From DASYTH01 sp035762905 (GTDB taxonomy: Bacteria; Actinomycetota; Actinomycetes; Mycobacteriales; Pseudonocardiaceae): a DNA stretch of 43,530 bases. The notes below the pieces were generated by a model. It ran no database searches. It was given only the letters and a program-made list of their open reading frames with translations, and had not been told where the DNA came from. Made by a program: the position numbers and the translations under genes. Below, in pieces: positions 16,886 to 25,162 of this stretch. The stretch is from positions 1 through 43,530 of the forward strand of contig NZ_DASUCC010000023.1 of the NCBI RefSeq assembly GCF_035762905.1. Reading direction: 5' to 3'. Position 1 is the first letter of the stretch, and every line of letters starts with the position of its first letter.

Positions 16886-17245
16886 GTCGTTGTACTCCCT
16901 ACGTGTCACGGATGCCCACAACTGGGACAATCCGTGATTGTTCGGCCTTCCAACACGCTCCGCATCGGCGTAATTACCGGTGATAGCCGCCCTGACGTGG
17001 TGACACCGGTCACGCGTCCTCCTTGACTACCGCTGGGTTCTGGTCGCCAGCCCGGTCCACCGGGGATAAGATGTCGATCACCGGGCTCACCCCGACCGCC
17101 GGATCTGGTAACTCGCCTTTCACCTTTAGTCGCGACCGGTCAACGCACTCGATGGTGTGAACAACACTTGCACTGGCGTTTGCCCCGGTGAGCGCGGCGG
17201 AACCACACCACGGAATTTTCTGGCTGGTCAAAGGAGATCGGCGTC
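16886..17245. other. Gene-free divergent promoter region between the cutinase and a small gene
   Basis: About 360 bp with lower GC than its surroundings and no convincing gene; a 73-codon minus-strand frame at 17010-17231 has no ribosome site or family look. GTGACACCGGTCAC at 17000-17013 is a short dyad. AAAGGAG at 17230-17236 is the ribosome site of the plus-strand gene. I could not place promoters with confidence, and the 21-bp direct-repeat element is absent. Confidence 0.5.
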
Positions 17246-17602
17246 ATGGGGCTTCATGGGGAACGAACGATGCCGGGTAGACCCCGGCCGGTCCGGCCGT
17301 GGGTACCGCGGCCGCGTTCCGACACACTGCCCGACCTGTTGCCTCGAGCCGGCCACGATCTGATCACCGGGATCGACAGCGTGCTCGACCGGCTCGGCTC
17401 GGTGCCGGATCGCCAACTCGCCGACGACCTGAAGGCGGCCCTGGCGCGCACGGCGGCCTGCGGCGACACCTGCCGGGTGCGGACCGCGGCGGACGCCGTC
17501 CGGGCCGCGGCCGACCTGCTGGTCGCCGGCTCGGTGGACCGGGCCCGCCTGGTCCTGATCGAGGCAAGGGCCGGGCTATCCGGCCCCGGGCACAACGCAT
17601 AA
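17246..17602 (+). CDS. Small conserved-looking protein of unknown function
   Basis: I do not recognise this 118-residue soluble protein. It begins with a basic, proline-rich segment (about residues 1-28), then appears all-helical, with ADDLKAALARTAACG and RTAADAVRAAADLLVAG. Two Cys lie near residues 71 and 75 (CGDTC). An excellent ribosome site (AAAGGAG, 17230-17236) sits at good spacing before the ATG, which together with normal codon use makes it a likely real gene. The SGNH esterase gene begins 75 bp later on the same strand and may be cotranscribed. Confidence 0.65.
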   Translation: MGLHGERTMPGRPRPVRPWVPRPRSDTLPDLLPRAGHDLITGIDSVLDRLGSVPDRQLADDLKAALARTAACGDTCRVRTAADAVRAAADLLVAGSVDRARLVLIEARAGLSGPGHNA

Positions 17603-17677
17603 CCGAACCCGTGGCTCGCGGAACCGCCCGGCCATAGTCTGCCGGCGCAGATTCCCTACGCCACGGAAGAATGGTCG

Positions 17678-18829
17678 ATGTCGACAAGTCGAGTTCTGGT
17701 CCGGACAGCGGCGGTTCTGGTCACCATGCTGGGCCTGGGGGTGGCCGCCGGACCGGTCACGCAGGCCCAGCCCGAGCCGCAGACGCACCAGCCCCGGCCG
17801 GCGGTGGTCAGCCTCGGTGACTCCTACATCTCCGGCGAGGCGGGCCGCTGGCGCGGCAACTCGGCCGACCCGGCCGGCGACCGCAGGGGCACCGACCGCG
17901 CGTTCGTGGCCGCCCCGGAGGGCCCGCGCTACGACCCGGCCATCGTCTACGGGCCGACCGCGGCCAACGGCTGCCACCGGTCCGACGTCGCCGAGATCAC
18001 CCACGTGCGCCGGCTGATCCGGCCGGCCACGGTCAACCTGGCCTGCTCCGGCGCCACCACCGCCAACGTGCTGCGGGCCGGCGCCGGCGGCGTGCCGTTC
18101 AAGGGCGAGGCGCCGCAGAACGACCAGCTCGCCCTGGTGGCCCGGCAGCACCGGGTGACCGCGATCGTGCTCTCCATCGGCGGCAACGACGTGGGTTTCT
18201 CCGACATCGTCACCGCGTGCGTGCTCGCTTTCCTGACCAACGGTGCGCCGTGCCGGGTGACCCAGCAGCCGGTCGTCGATCAGCGGCTGCCGGTCATGCG
18301 CGAGGCGGTCGGCCGTACGATCGACGACCTTCGCGCCACCATGGCCGACGCCGGCTACCGGGACGGCTCGTTCCGGCTGGTGCTGCAGTCCTACCCGACC
18401 CCGCTGGCGACGGCCGCCCAGATGCGCTACCCGCAGGGGCCGCAGCGGCAGACCGTGGGTGGCTGCCCGGTGCTGGACACCGACGCCGACTGGGACCTGG
18501 CCGCGCAGATCTCCGCCGCGCTGCGCACCGTCGCCGCGGACAAGGGTGTCCAGTTCCTCGACCTGACCGGTGCGTTCGCCGGCCACGAGCTGTGCAGCGC
18601 CCGCGCCCAGCAGTCCGACGGCACCCCCGCCGACGCCACCGACGAGTGGCTGCGCTGGATCGACCTGGCCGGCCAGGGCGACCTCAACGAGTCCCTGCAC
18701 CCCAACGCCTTCGGCCAGCGCGCCCTCGGCCGCTGCCTGTCCCTGACCCTGCTGGTGCGCCGGGACGTCAGCTGCCACCCGGTGCCGAACCGCCCGGCCA
18801 GCTGGATGTACCTGCGCACGCTGCGCTGA
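17678..18829 (+). CDS. Secreted SGNH/GDSL-family esterase or lipase
   Basis: A 383-residue protein with a signal peptide ending near QAQPE and SGNH blocks: GDSYISGE with nucleophile Ser49, NLACSGATT, SIGGNDVGF (block III), and ESLHPNAFGQ with His341. The usual Asp three residues before the His is not present, as in Streptomyces enzymes that use a Ser-His dyad with a backbone carbonyl. Pairs of cysteines suggest disulfides and secretion. It probably removes acyl esters from lipids or plant polymers outside the cell; the substrate is not known. It converges on the FAD monooxygenase gene with only 2 bp between stops. Confidence 0.9.
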   Translation: MSTSRVLVRTAAVLVTMLGLGVAAGPVTQAQPEPQTHQPRPAVVSLGDSYISGEAGRWRGNSADPAGDRRGTDRAFVAAPEGPRYDPAIVYGPTAANGCHRSDVAEITHVRRLIRPATVNLACSGATTANVLRAGAGGVPFKGEAPQNDQLALVARQHRVTAIVLSIGGNDVGFSDIVTACVLAFLTNGAPCRVTQQPVVDQRLPVMREAVGRTIDDLRATMADAGYRDGSFRLVLQSYPTPLATAAQMRYPQGPQRQTVGGCPVLDTDADWDLAAQISAALRTVAADKGVQFLDLTGAFAGHELCSARAQQSDGTPADATDEWLRWIDLAGQGDLNESLHPNAFGQRALGRCLSLTLLVRRDVSCHPVPNRPASWMYLRTLR

Positions 18830-18831
18830 GC

Positions 18832-19968
18832 TCAGCGGGAACCGGTCGGCGAGCGCAGGCCGGCGGCGATGCGCAGGATCGGGAAGACGTGGTCGCGCAG
18901 GTCGGACTCGTAGCCGGCGATGGCGGTGGTCGGGTCGGTTTCGCCGCGGGCGGCGCGGCGCAGGGCCTCGGCCAGGCGGGCGGCGCCCCACAGCGCGATG
19001 TTGGCGCCTGCGCCGAAGCACGGCGGGGTGGCGTGGATGGCGTCGCCGAGCAGGGTGACGCGGCCGGCCGGCCAGGGCGGCGGGACCGGCAGGCGGCGGC
19101 CGCGGTGGACGAAGAACGAGGCGGGGTCGATCCGGTCGACCAGTTCGCGGACGACCGGGTGCCAGTCCCGCACGGCCTCGGCGATCGCCGGTTCGCTCGG
19201 CGGGTCGTCCCCGGCGAGCGAGCCGGTGATCGTCAGGTAGTCGGCGGTCGGGTCGATCCGGGCGTGCGGGGCCAGTTCGGCGCACGCCGCCGCGACCGGC
19301 TGTTCCGGCCGCCAGGCACCGATCGTGAGCAGGGTGCCGGTGCCGTCGGCGATCGCCGCGATGCCGTCGAAGACGGCGTCCGGCAGGCGGGCGGCCAGCT
19401 CCGCCGGGAGCGGGACGCGGCCGTAGCCGACCCAGGTACCGGTGTCCACCGGGGTCAGGTTCGGCAGCCGGGCGACCCGCACCGCCGAGTCGATCCCGTC
19501 CGCCCCGACCAGCACGTCGCCGCTGACCGCGCGGCCGCCGGCCAGCTCCAGCACCACCAGGCTGTGGTCGGCCCGGTAGCCGGCGACCGGCGCGTCGAAG
19601 CGGATGGCGTCCTCGATGCCGGTGCGCAGGATCTGGCGCAGGCTGGCGTTGTCGGCGGCGGCATGCGGGCGCGGTCCGCCGTTGGGCGGCCCGAGATGCG
19701 GCCGGGCGACCTCGGTCAGGTCGGGCCCGAGCGCCAGGGTGAACTGGCGCCGGGCGGTCGGCCGGGAGGTGCGCAGGTGCAGCCGGTGCAGCTGCTCGGG
19801 CAGGCAGCGGCGCAGCGCCTCGCCGCCGTCCGCGTTGAGGTGCAGTCGGTAGTTGGCCCGGTCGAGGTCACCGGCGCGCTCGTACACCGCGCAGCTGATG
19901 CCCGCCCCGCGCAGGCCCTGGGCGAGGCAGAGACCGCCGAGACCGGCGCCCGCGATCAGCACGTGCAC
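18832..19968 (-). CDS. FAD-dependent aromatic-type monooxygenase
   Basis: A 378-residue flavoprotein of the PHBH-type monooxygenases. GAGLGG at residues 6-11 binds ADP of FAD, GADGIDSAVR is the second FAD/NADPH motif, and GDAIHATPP is the third. Such enzymes hydroxylate a small aromatic or polyketide-type substrate with NADPH and oxygen. The GTG at 19968 has GGAG seven bases before it and begins directly before the first FAD strand, so the start is firm. It therefore overlaps the 3' end of the acyltransferase fusion gene by 101 bp. The pair is probably cotranscribed and works on the same product. Confidence 0.9.
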   Translation of the reverse strand: MHVLIAGAGLGGLCLAQGLRGAGISCAVYERAGDLDRANYRLHLNADGGEALRRCLPEQLHRLHLRTSRPTARRQFTLALGPDLTEVARPHLGPPNGGPRPHAAADNASLRQILRTGIEDAIRFDAPVAGYRADHSLVVLELAGGRAVSGDVLVGADGIDSAVRVARLPNLTPVDTGTWVGYGRVPLPAELAARLPDAVFDGIAAIADGTGTLLTIGAWRPEQPVAAACAELAPHARIDPTADYLTITGSLAGDDPPSEPAIAEAVRDWHPVVRELVDRIDPASFFVHRGRRLPVPPPWPAGRVTLLGDAIHATPPCFGAGANIALWGAARLAEALRRAARGETDPTTAIAGYESDLRDHVFPILRIAAGLRSPTGSR

Positions 19969-22483
19969 GCGTCACTCCAACATCCGGGATATACCCTGTC
20001 AAGATCAAGTTCGGCCGGCGCGGCCGCAGGAACGTGATGTTGCGGTCCACCACGGCCCAGACCAGCAGGCCGACCGCGAGGCCGAGGCCGACCACCGCGA
20101 TCGGCGGCATCCGGTGCAGCGTCAGGTCGAGCACCGCGTAGTGGGTCAGGTAGATGGCCAGCGACGCGCTCGCCACCGGCGCCAGCACCAGGACCAGCAC
20201 CCTTGGCAGCCGCAGCTGCGGCACGAACACCAGGATCACCAGGCCGAGCAGGACCACCGCGTCCCGGATCGGTTCACCGAAGTAGCCGGGCACCAGCAGC
20301 GCGGCGATCCCGGCCACGATCAGCTTGCGGACCGGGCCCTCCGCGCGGTACGCGAGCCAGCCGAGCACGAAGAACCAGAGCACGCCATGGGTGGCCATGG
20401 CCCGCTCGGGATACGCCGGGGTGTCGTGCGCGGTCAGGTTGACCAGCAGCGCGGCGCCGAGGCACAGCAGGGCGAACCCGAAACCGTGCCGGCGCTCCCA
20501 GCGCCGCACCGGCGGGATCGCGAACAGCACCGCGAACAGCAGCAGCGTCTGCACGAGTGCCTCGACGAACCAGTAGCCGCCCGCCCCGGTGCGCGCGTAG
20601 GTGTTGACCAGCAACACGTTCGCCCAGGTGACGTCGGTGGTCTCGAACACCCGCCAGCCCAGCCACACCATGGACGGGATGGCGATCCGCACCGCGCTAC
20701 GCAGGATCCCGCGCGCGGTGCCGGTGTCGCGGGACAGGCAGAACCGGGCGAAGCTCCAGCCGGCCACCATCAGCAGCAGGTGCGCGCCGCCGAGCACCTC
20801 GAACAGATACGCGTGCGTGCCGACCACCAGCACGATGGCGACCGCCCGCAACACGATGTTGGTCTCCACGGTCGCGGTGCGCACCGGCCGGGACCGGGCC
20901 CTCGGCGCCAGCCGGTCCAACTCGCCGACCGGGGTGAGGTGCCAGTTCCGCGGCACGTAGCCGAGCGCCCGTTCGATCTCGATCGACATCTGCACGTAGC
21001 ACAGCGAGTCGCCGCCCAGGCTGACGAACGTGGCGTCGTCGTCGATGGCTGCCCGGCCGAGCACGGCGGCGAACCGCTCGTGCACGGACCGGCCCCGCTC
21101 GGACTCGGCCGGCGGGTCGGCGGCCAGCCGCCGGATCGCCGGGTAGTCGACCTTTCCGTTGGGCAGCCGGGGAATCGTGTCGACCGGCAGCACCCGGACG
21201 TGGCTGGCCGGTAACCCGAGCCGGCGGCGCGCCGCCGCCCGCACCTCGACAACGCCGGCCCGCTGCACCGCGACCACCAGCGCGTCGTCGGTCCCGGTGC
21301 AGGCCACCTCGGCGCCGGCACCGGCCAGCACCCGCTCGGCCTGCCGTAGGTCGATCCGCAGCCCGAACAGCTTGACGAACCGCGAGGTGCGGCCGACCAC
21401 CTCGTAGAGGCCGTCGGGGGTGCGCCGGGCGATGTCGCCGGTGCGCAGCGCGTCCACGGTGCGGCCGAGGGCGAGGTCCGCGGGACTCTCGGCGTAGCCG
21501 AGCATCACGTTGGGACCGCGGTAGAGCAGCTCACCCTGATCGGGCACGTCGGACGGCAGGATCTCGAACGAGCCGCCGGAGATCGGCACCCCGATCGCGG
21601 CCGGGTGCGCCGCGGCCAGCTCCGGCGGAAGGTAGGCCATCCGGGCGGTAGCCTCGGTCTGGCCGTACATCACGAAGAACCGCCAGCCACGCCGCCGGCC
21701 CAGCTCGGCGTACTGCCGCACCCGCTGCGCCCCGAGGGCGCCGCCGGCCTGGGTCACGTACCGCAGGGTGGGCAGCTCCAGCCCGGCGAACCCGACGCGC
21801 TCCAGCAGGTCGAAGGTGTACGGCACGCCGTGCAGGCTGGTGCCGCCGTTCTCGCGGAACATCGCCCAGAACCGCTCCTCGAGCACCGAGTCGCCGGAAA
21901 GCAGCAGCGCGGCGCCGCGGAGCAGGTTGCTGTTGATCACCGAAAGGCCGTAGCAGTAGTGCATCGGCAGCGTCGCGGCGGCCCGGTCGGTGTCCCGGAT
22001 GTCCAGGTAATCGGCGATGGCCTCGGCGTTGGACCACAGGTTCGGTGCGGAGAGCCGGACCAGCTTGGGTGAGCCGGTTGAGCCCGAGGTGGACAGCAGT
22101 ACGGCCAGGTCCGGGTGCAGCTGGTGCGCCGAGCCGGGCCGCCGGTCCGCCAGCCGCCATTCCCCGCCGGAGTCCCGGTCGAGCACGACGTCCGGATCGT
22201 AGGTCCGGATCAGGGTGTCCCAGTGCGTCGAGCTGTCCGGCGCGGCGAGCAGCACCGGGTGCCCGGCCGCGAGCGCGGCCAGATAGGTGATCAGCGGGTC
22301 CAGCTCGTTCGCCGCCGCGACCTGTACCAACCGCCGGCCAGGCCCCAGCCGGGCGGCCACCTCGGCCACCCGGTCGGCCAGCCGCGCATGGGTCAACGCG
22401 GCGCCGTCCGGGGTCACGACGGCCAGTCGGTCACCGTGCCGGCGCAGGCCGGTCACGATTGGGAGGCTCCACAAGTCAGGCAT
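19868..22483 (-). CDS. Adenylation-carrier-acyltransferase fusion under an iron-box promoter
   Basis: This 871-residue fusion has three parts. Residues 1-450 are an AMP-forming ligase: STSGSTGSPK (A3), YGQTEA (A5), RTGDIARR (A7), KLFGLRIDL (A8) and PNGKVDYP (A10 Lys). About 465-530 are a carrier with FVSLGGDSL; Ser493 should carry phosphopantetheine. About 545-840 are an acyltransferase-3 type membrane domain with around ten TM segments. The likely job is to activate an acid, hold it as thioester and transfer it at the membrane. The ATG at 22483 lies 8 bp from an iron box and has no ribosome site, so a leaderless mRNA is possible. The last 35 residues are Arg-rich and may reflect a frameshift. 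Confidence 0.87.
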   Translation of the reverse strand: MPDLWSLPIVTGLRRHGDRLAVVTPDGAALTHARLADRVAEVAARLGPGRRLVQVAAANELDPLITYLAALAAGHPVLLAAPDSSTHWDTLIRTYDPDVVLDRDSGGEWRLADRRPGSAHQLHPDLAVLLSTSGSTGSPKLVRLSAPNLWSNAEAIADYLDIRDTDRAAATLPMHYCYGLSVINSNLLRGAALLLSGDSVLEERFWAMFRENGGTSLHGVPYTFDLLERVGFAGLELPTLRYVTQAGGALGAQRVRQYAELGRRRGWRFFVMYGQTEATARMAYLPPELAAAHPAAIGVPISGGSFEILPSDVPDQGELLYRGPNVMLGYAESPADLALGRTVDALRTGDIARRTPDGLYEVVGRTSRFVKLFGLRIDLRQAERVLAGAGAEVACTGTDDALVVAVQRAGVVEVRAAARRRLGLPASHVRVLPVDTIPRLPNGKVDYPAIRRLAADPPAESERGRSVHERFAAVLGRAAIDDDATFVSLGGDSLCYVQMSIEIERALGYVPRNWHLTPVGELDRLAPRARSRPVRTATVETNIVLRAVAIVLVVGTHAYLFEVLGGAHLLLMVAGWSFARFCLSRDTGTARGILRSAVRIAIPSMVWLGWRVFETTDVTWANVLLVNTYARTGAGGYWFVEALVQTLLLFAVLFAIPPVRRWERRHGFGFALLCLGAALLVNLTAHDTPAYPERAMATHGVLWFFVLGWLAYRAEGPVRKLIVAGIAALLVPGYFGEPIRDAVVLLGLVILVFVPQLRLPRVLVLVLAPVASASLAIYLTHYAVLDLTLHRMPPIAVVGLGLAVGLLVWAVVDRNITFLRPRRPNLILTGYIPDVGVTRARADRGRRSRRSLPRPGPARGGHQLRGVRARR

Positions 22484-22490
22484 AGCTAAC

Positions 22491-22505
22491 TAAGCTTAGG
22501 CTAAC
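22491..22505. promoter_or_regulatory. DtxR/IdeR-like iron box 1
   Basis: TAAGCTTAGGCTAAC matches most of the left and central part of the 19-bp IdeR/DtxR consensus (TTAGGTTAGGCTAACCTAA, 13 of 19 over the full alignment). It lies 8 bp upstream of the adenylation gene start on the minus strand, so a repressor bound with Fe(II) would block that gene. Confidence 0.65.
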
Positions 22506-22517
22506 GACGCCATGGCC

Positions 22518-22537
22518 AGGCATACCTAATTAGGCAT
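22518..22537. promoter_or_regulatory. DtxR/IdeR-like iron box 2 with a perfect core dyad
   Basis: AGGCATACCTAATTAGGCAT has a perfect 10-bp dyad CCTAATTAGG at 22525-22534. A further TTGCCTAAC lies at 22541-22549. These repeated AGGC/CCTAA half-sites sit between the two divergent genes, the usual place for iron-dependent repression of uptake and siderophore genes. Confidence 0.6.
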
Positions 22538-22571
22538 CGCTTGCCTAACGAGACTGGAGATGTGATCAACG

Positions 22572-23588
22572 ATGCGGGTCAGCCGAATCGCCGCGCTCAC
22601 CATCGGTGCCGCACTCGTGGCGGTGGTGCCGGCCTGCGGAGAGTCGGTCGGCCAGAACGGCACGATCACCCTTTACGCCGCGCAGCACCAGGAATTGATC
22701 AAGCCGATGGTGGAGGCCTTCGAGAAGGAGACCGACATCAAGGTCAACATTCGGATGGGCGGCGACTCCCAGTTAGCGAACCAGATCGTTCAGGAGGGCG
22801 GGTCCTCCCCCGGCGACGTCTTCGTGACCGAGAACTCACCGGCCATGACGCTGGTCGACCGCGCGGGCGGGTTCGCCAAGGTCGACGAGGCCACCCTGAA
22901 CCAGGTGCCCAGCCAGTACGTCCCGTCCAGCCGCACCTGGGTCGGGTTCGCCACCCGGTCCACCGTCCTGGTCTACAACAAGCAGAAGCTCACCGAGGAC
23001 GCGCTGCCCGCCTCGCTGATGGACCTGCAGCAGCCGCAGTGGCAGGGCCGCTACGGTGTGGCCGCCGGCGGCGCGGACTTCCAGGCCATCGTCAGCGCCG
23101 TGCTGGCCACCAAGGGTGAGGAAGCGGCGGCGCAGTGGATCGCCGGGCTGAAGAGCAATGCCAAGGTCTACCAGAACAACCGGGCGATCCTGAAGGCGGT
23201 CAACAACGGCGAGGTCGACGCCGGCGTGATCTACCACTACTACTGGTACCAGGACCAGGCCGAGTCCGGCGCCGACAGCAACAACACCGCGCTAAAGTTC
23301 TTCGGCGCCAAGGATCCCGGCGCGTTCCTGAGCGTATCCGGGGCCGGCGTGCTGAGCGCGAGCAAGCAGCAGGACAAGGCGCAACAACTGGTGAAGTACC
23401 TCACCGGCAAACCGGGCCAGGAGGTTCTGGCCAAGAACGAGGAGGCGCTCGAGTACCCGGTGGCCGCGGATGTGCCGCCCAACGCCAAGCTCAAGCCACT
23501 GTCCGAACTGGATCCGCCGGTGATCGACGTGGCCACCCTGAACGGCCCCAAGGTGGTCGAGCTGATGCGGAACGCCGGTCTGCTCTAG
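22572..23588 (+). CDS. Ferric iron ABC transporter substrate-binding lipoprotein (FbpA/FutA type)
   Basis: A 338-residue binding protein with a lipoprotein-type signal (VVPAC, Cys22). Family features: ITLYAAQHQELIKPMVEAF, DVFVTENSPAM, and near residues 220-226 the tyrosine-rich IYHYYWYQ, which in FbpA/FutA proteins supplies Tyr ligands for Fe(III). It should capture ferric iron outside the membrane for the permease and ATPase downstream. GGAG at 22556-22559 is 12 bp before the ATG, a rather long spacing. The promoter carries iron-box-like sites shared with the divergent fusion gene, consistent with iron control. The stop TAG shares one base with the permease GTG. Confidence 0.92.
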   Translation: MRVSRIAALTIGAALVAVVPACGESVGQNGTITLYAAQHQELIKPMVEAFEKETDIKVNIRMGGDSQLANQIVQEGGSSPGDVFVTENSPAMTLVDRAGGFAKVDEATLNQVPSQYVPSSRTWVGFATRSTVLVYNKQKLTEDALPASLMDLQQPQWQGRYGVAAGGADFQAIVSAVLATKGEEAAAQWIAGLKSNAKVYQNNRAILKAVNNGEVDAGVIYHYYWYQDQAESGADSNNTALKFFGAKDPGAFLSVSGAGVLSASKQQDKAQQLVKYLTGKPGQEVLAKNEEALEYPVAADVPPNAKLKPLSELDPPVIDVATLNGPKVVELMRNAGLL

Positions 23589-25162
23589 TGTCCACCGGCA
23601 CGCTTCTGCCCACGCGGGACCGGCCGACCCGTCGGCCGGGACGCGAGCGGTTGCCGCTGCCGATGCTGACCGCGGCGCTGGCGGTGACGCTGGTGATGCT
23701 GGTGCCGCTGCTGTTCGTGGCGGTGGTGACGGTGGAGACCGGGGCCGCCGAGGCGGTGCGGCTGATCGTGCGGCCGCGGGTCGGCGAGCTGCTGTGGAAC
23801 ACCGCGCGGCTGGCCGTCGGATGCATGCTGTGCTGCGCGGTACTCGGCACCGTCGCCGCTTGGCTGGTCGAACGCTCGAACCTGCCGGGGCGCAAGGTGT
23901 TCAACGTGCTTCTGGTCGCGCCGCTGGCCATCCCGGCATTCGTGAACAGCTACGGCTGGGTGTCGCTGCTGCCGTCCGCGGCCGGGTTCCTCGGTGCGCT
24001 GGTGATCGTCACGCTGTCCTACTTCCCGTTCGTGTACCTGCCGGTGGCGGCCAGCCTGCGCGGCCTGGATCCGGCGCACGAGGAGGCCGCCCGCTCGCTC
24101 GGCCACGGTGCGCTGCGCACGTTCCTGCGCACCGTGCTTCCGCAGCTGCGGCCGGCCATCCTGGGCGGCGCGCTGCTGGTCGGGTTGCACCTGCTCGCCG
24201 AGTTCGGCGCACTGCAGATGCTGCGCTACCCCACGTTCACCACCGCGATCTACGACCAGTACCAGTCCACGTTCAACGGCGCGGCCGCCAACATGCTGGC
24301 CGGCGTGCTGGTGCTGTGCTGCCTGGTGCTGCTGATGGCCGAGCTGCGGCTGCGCGGCAAGGCCCGGTACGCCCGCACCGGTTCCGGCTCGGCCCGGCCG
24401 ATCGACCGGATCCGGCTGGGCCGGCTGACCGGGCCGGCGGTCGCCGGGCTGGTGGCGCTTTCCATGCTGGCGCTCGGGGTTCCGCTGTTCAGCCTGGGCT
24501 ACTGGCTGGCCGTCGGCAGCTCGTCCACAGTGGACACCGAGCTGATCCTGACCAGCACCGGCACCTCGCTCACGCTCGGCGCGCTCGGTGCCCTGGTGAC
24601 CACCGCCGCGGCGCTTCCGGTGGCCTGGCTGTACGTGCGGCGCCGTGGCCGGGTGTCCACCCTGCTCGAGCGCATCACCTACACCGGCAGCGCGCTGCCC
24701 GGCATCGTGATCGCCCTGGCCCTGGTGACCATCGCGGTCCGGGTGACCCCGGGGCTTTACCAGACGACCAGCGTGGTGATCGTCGCCTACCTGATCCTGT
24801 TCCTGCCAAGGGCCGTGGTGAACGTGCGGGCCACCCTGGCCCAGACCCCGCCGGTGCTCGAGGACGTCGCCCATTCGCTCGGCGCCGGCCGGTCCGCGAC
24901 GCTGCGCCGGGTCACCCTGCCGCTGATCGCACCGGGCCTCGGAGCCGGTGCGGCGCTGGTGTTCCTCGGCGTGGTCACCGAGCTGACCGCGACCCTGCTG
25001 CTGGCCCCGACCGGCACGCAGACGCTGGCCACCCAGTTCTGGAACTACAGTGACAGTGTCGACTACGGTGCGGCGGCGCCCTACGCGGCGCTCATGGTGC
25101 TGATCTCCGCGCCCGCCACCTATCTGCTGACCCGGGCCGTGCGAAGGGAGTCCGCGTCGTGA
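23588..25162 (+). CDS. Ferric iron ABC transporter permease (FbpB/FutB type)
   Basis: A 524-residue inner-membrane permease made of two fused binding-protein-dependent transport domains, as usual for this iron family. Each half carries an EAA-type loop: EEAARSLGHGALRTFLRTVLPQL in the first and EDVAHSLGAGRSATLRRVTLPLI in the second. About 12 hydrophobic segments are seen. The GTG at 23588 overlaps the lipoprotein stop by one base; the long frame upstream is a shadow. It ends in a GTGA overlap with the ATPase, so all three parts are translated together. Confidence 0.92.
   Translation: MSTGTLLPTRDRPTRRPGRERLPLPMLTAALAVTLVMLVPLLFVAVVTVETGAAEAVRLIVRPRVGELLWNTARLAVGCMLCCAVLGTVAAWLVERSNLPGRKVFNVLLVAPLAIPAFVNSYGWVSLLPSAAGFLGALVIVTLSYFPFVYLPVAASLRGLDPAHEEAARSLGHGALRTFLRTVLPQLRPAILGGALLVGLHLLAEFGALQMLRYPTFTTAIYDQYQSTFNGAAANMLAGVLVLCCLVLLMAELRLRGKARYARTGSGSARPIDRIRLGRLTGPAVAGLVALSMLALGVPLFSLGYWLAVGSSSTVDTELILTSTGTSLTLGALGALVTTAAALPVAWLYVRRRGRVSTLLERITYTGSALPGIVIALALVTIAVRVTPGLYQTTSVVIVAYLILFLPRAVVNVRATLAQTPPVLEDVAHSLGAGRSATLRRVTLPLIAPGLGAGAALVFLGVVTELTATLLLAPTGTQTLATQFWNYSDSVDYGAAAPYAALMVLISAPATYLLTRAVRRESAS
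24523..24535. repeat. GTCCAC(A/T)GTGGAC palindrome, copy 1
   Basis: GTCCACAGTGGAC, a perfect 6+1+6 dyad inside the iron permease gene, encodes Ser-Thr-Val-Asp using the codon ACA, which is scarce in this GC-rich DNA. The same palindrome recurs at 41682 and 42306. Confidence 0.7.

Noticed and set aside
16921..16960. ATTGTCCCAG on the minus strand upstream of the cutinase, looking like a half-site of the pectin promoter motif
   Set aside because: No second copy lies 21 bp away and no -10 sits at the right distance, so it is not counted as a regulon member.
17010..17231. Possible 73-residue minus-strand gene
   Set aside because: No ribosome site, no recognisable composition, and it lies in a region that looks regulatory.
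17634..17660. ATAGTCTGCCGG upstream of the SGNH esterase, a partial match to the direct-repeat motif
   Set aside because: The second repeat is missing and the ATT that follows is at the wrong spacing.
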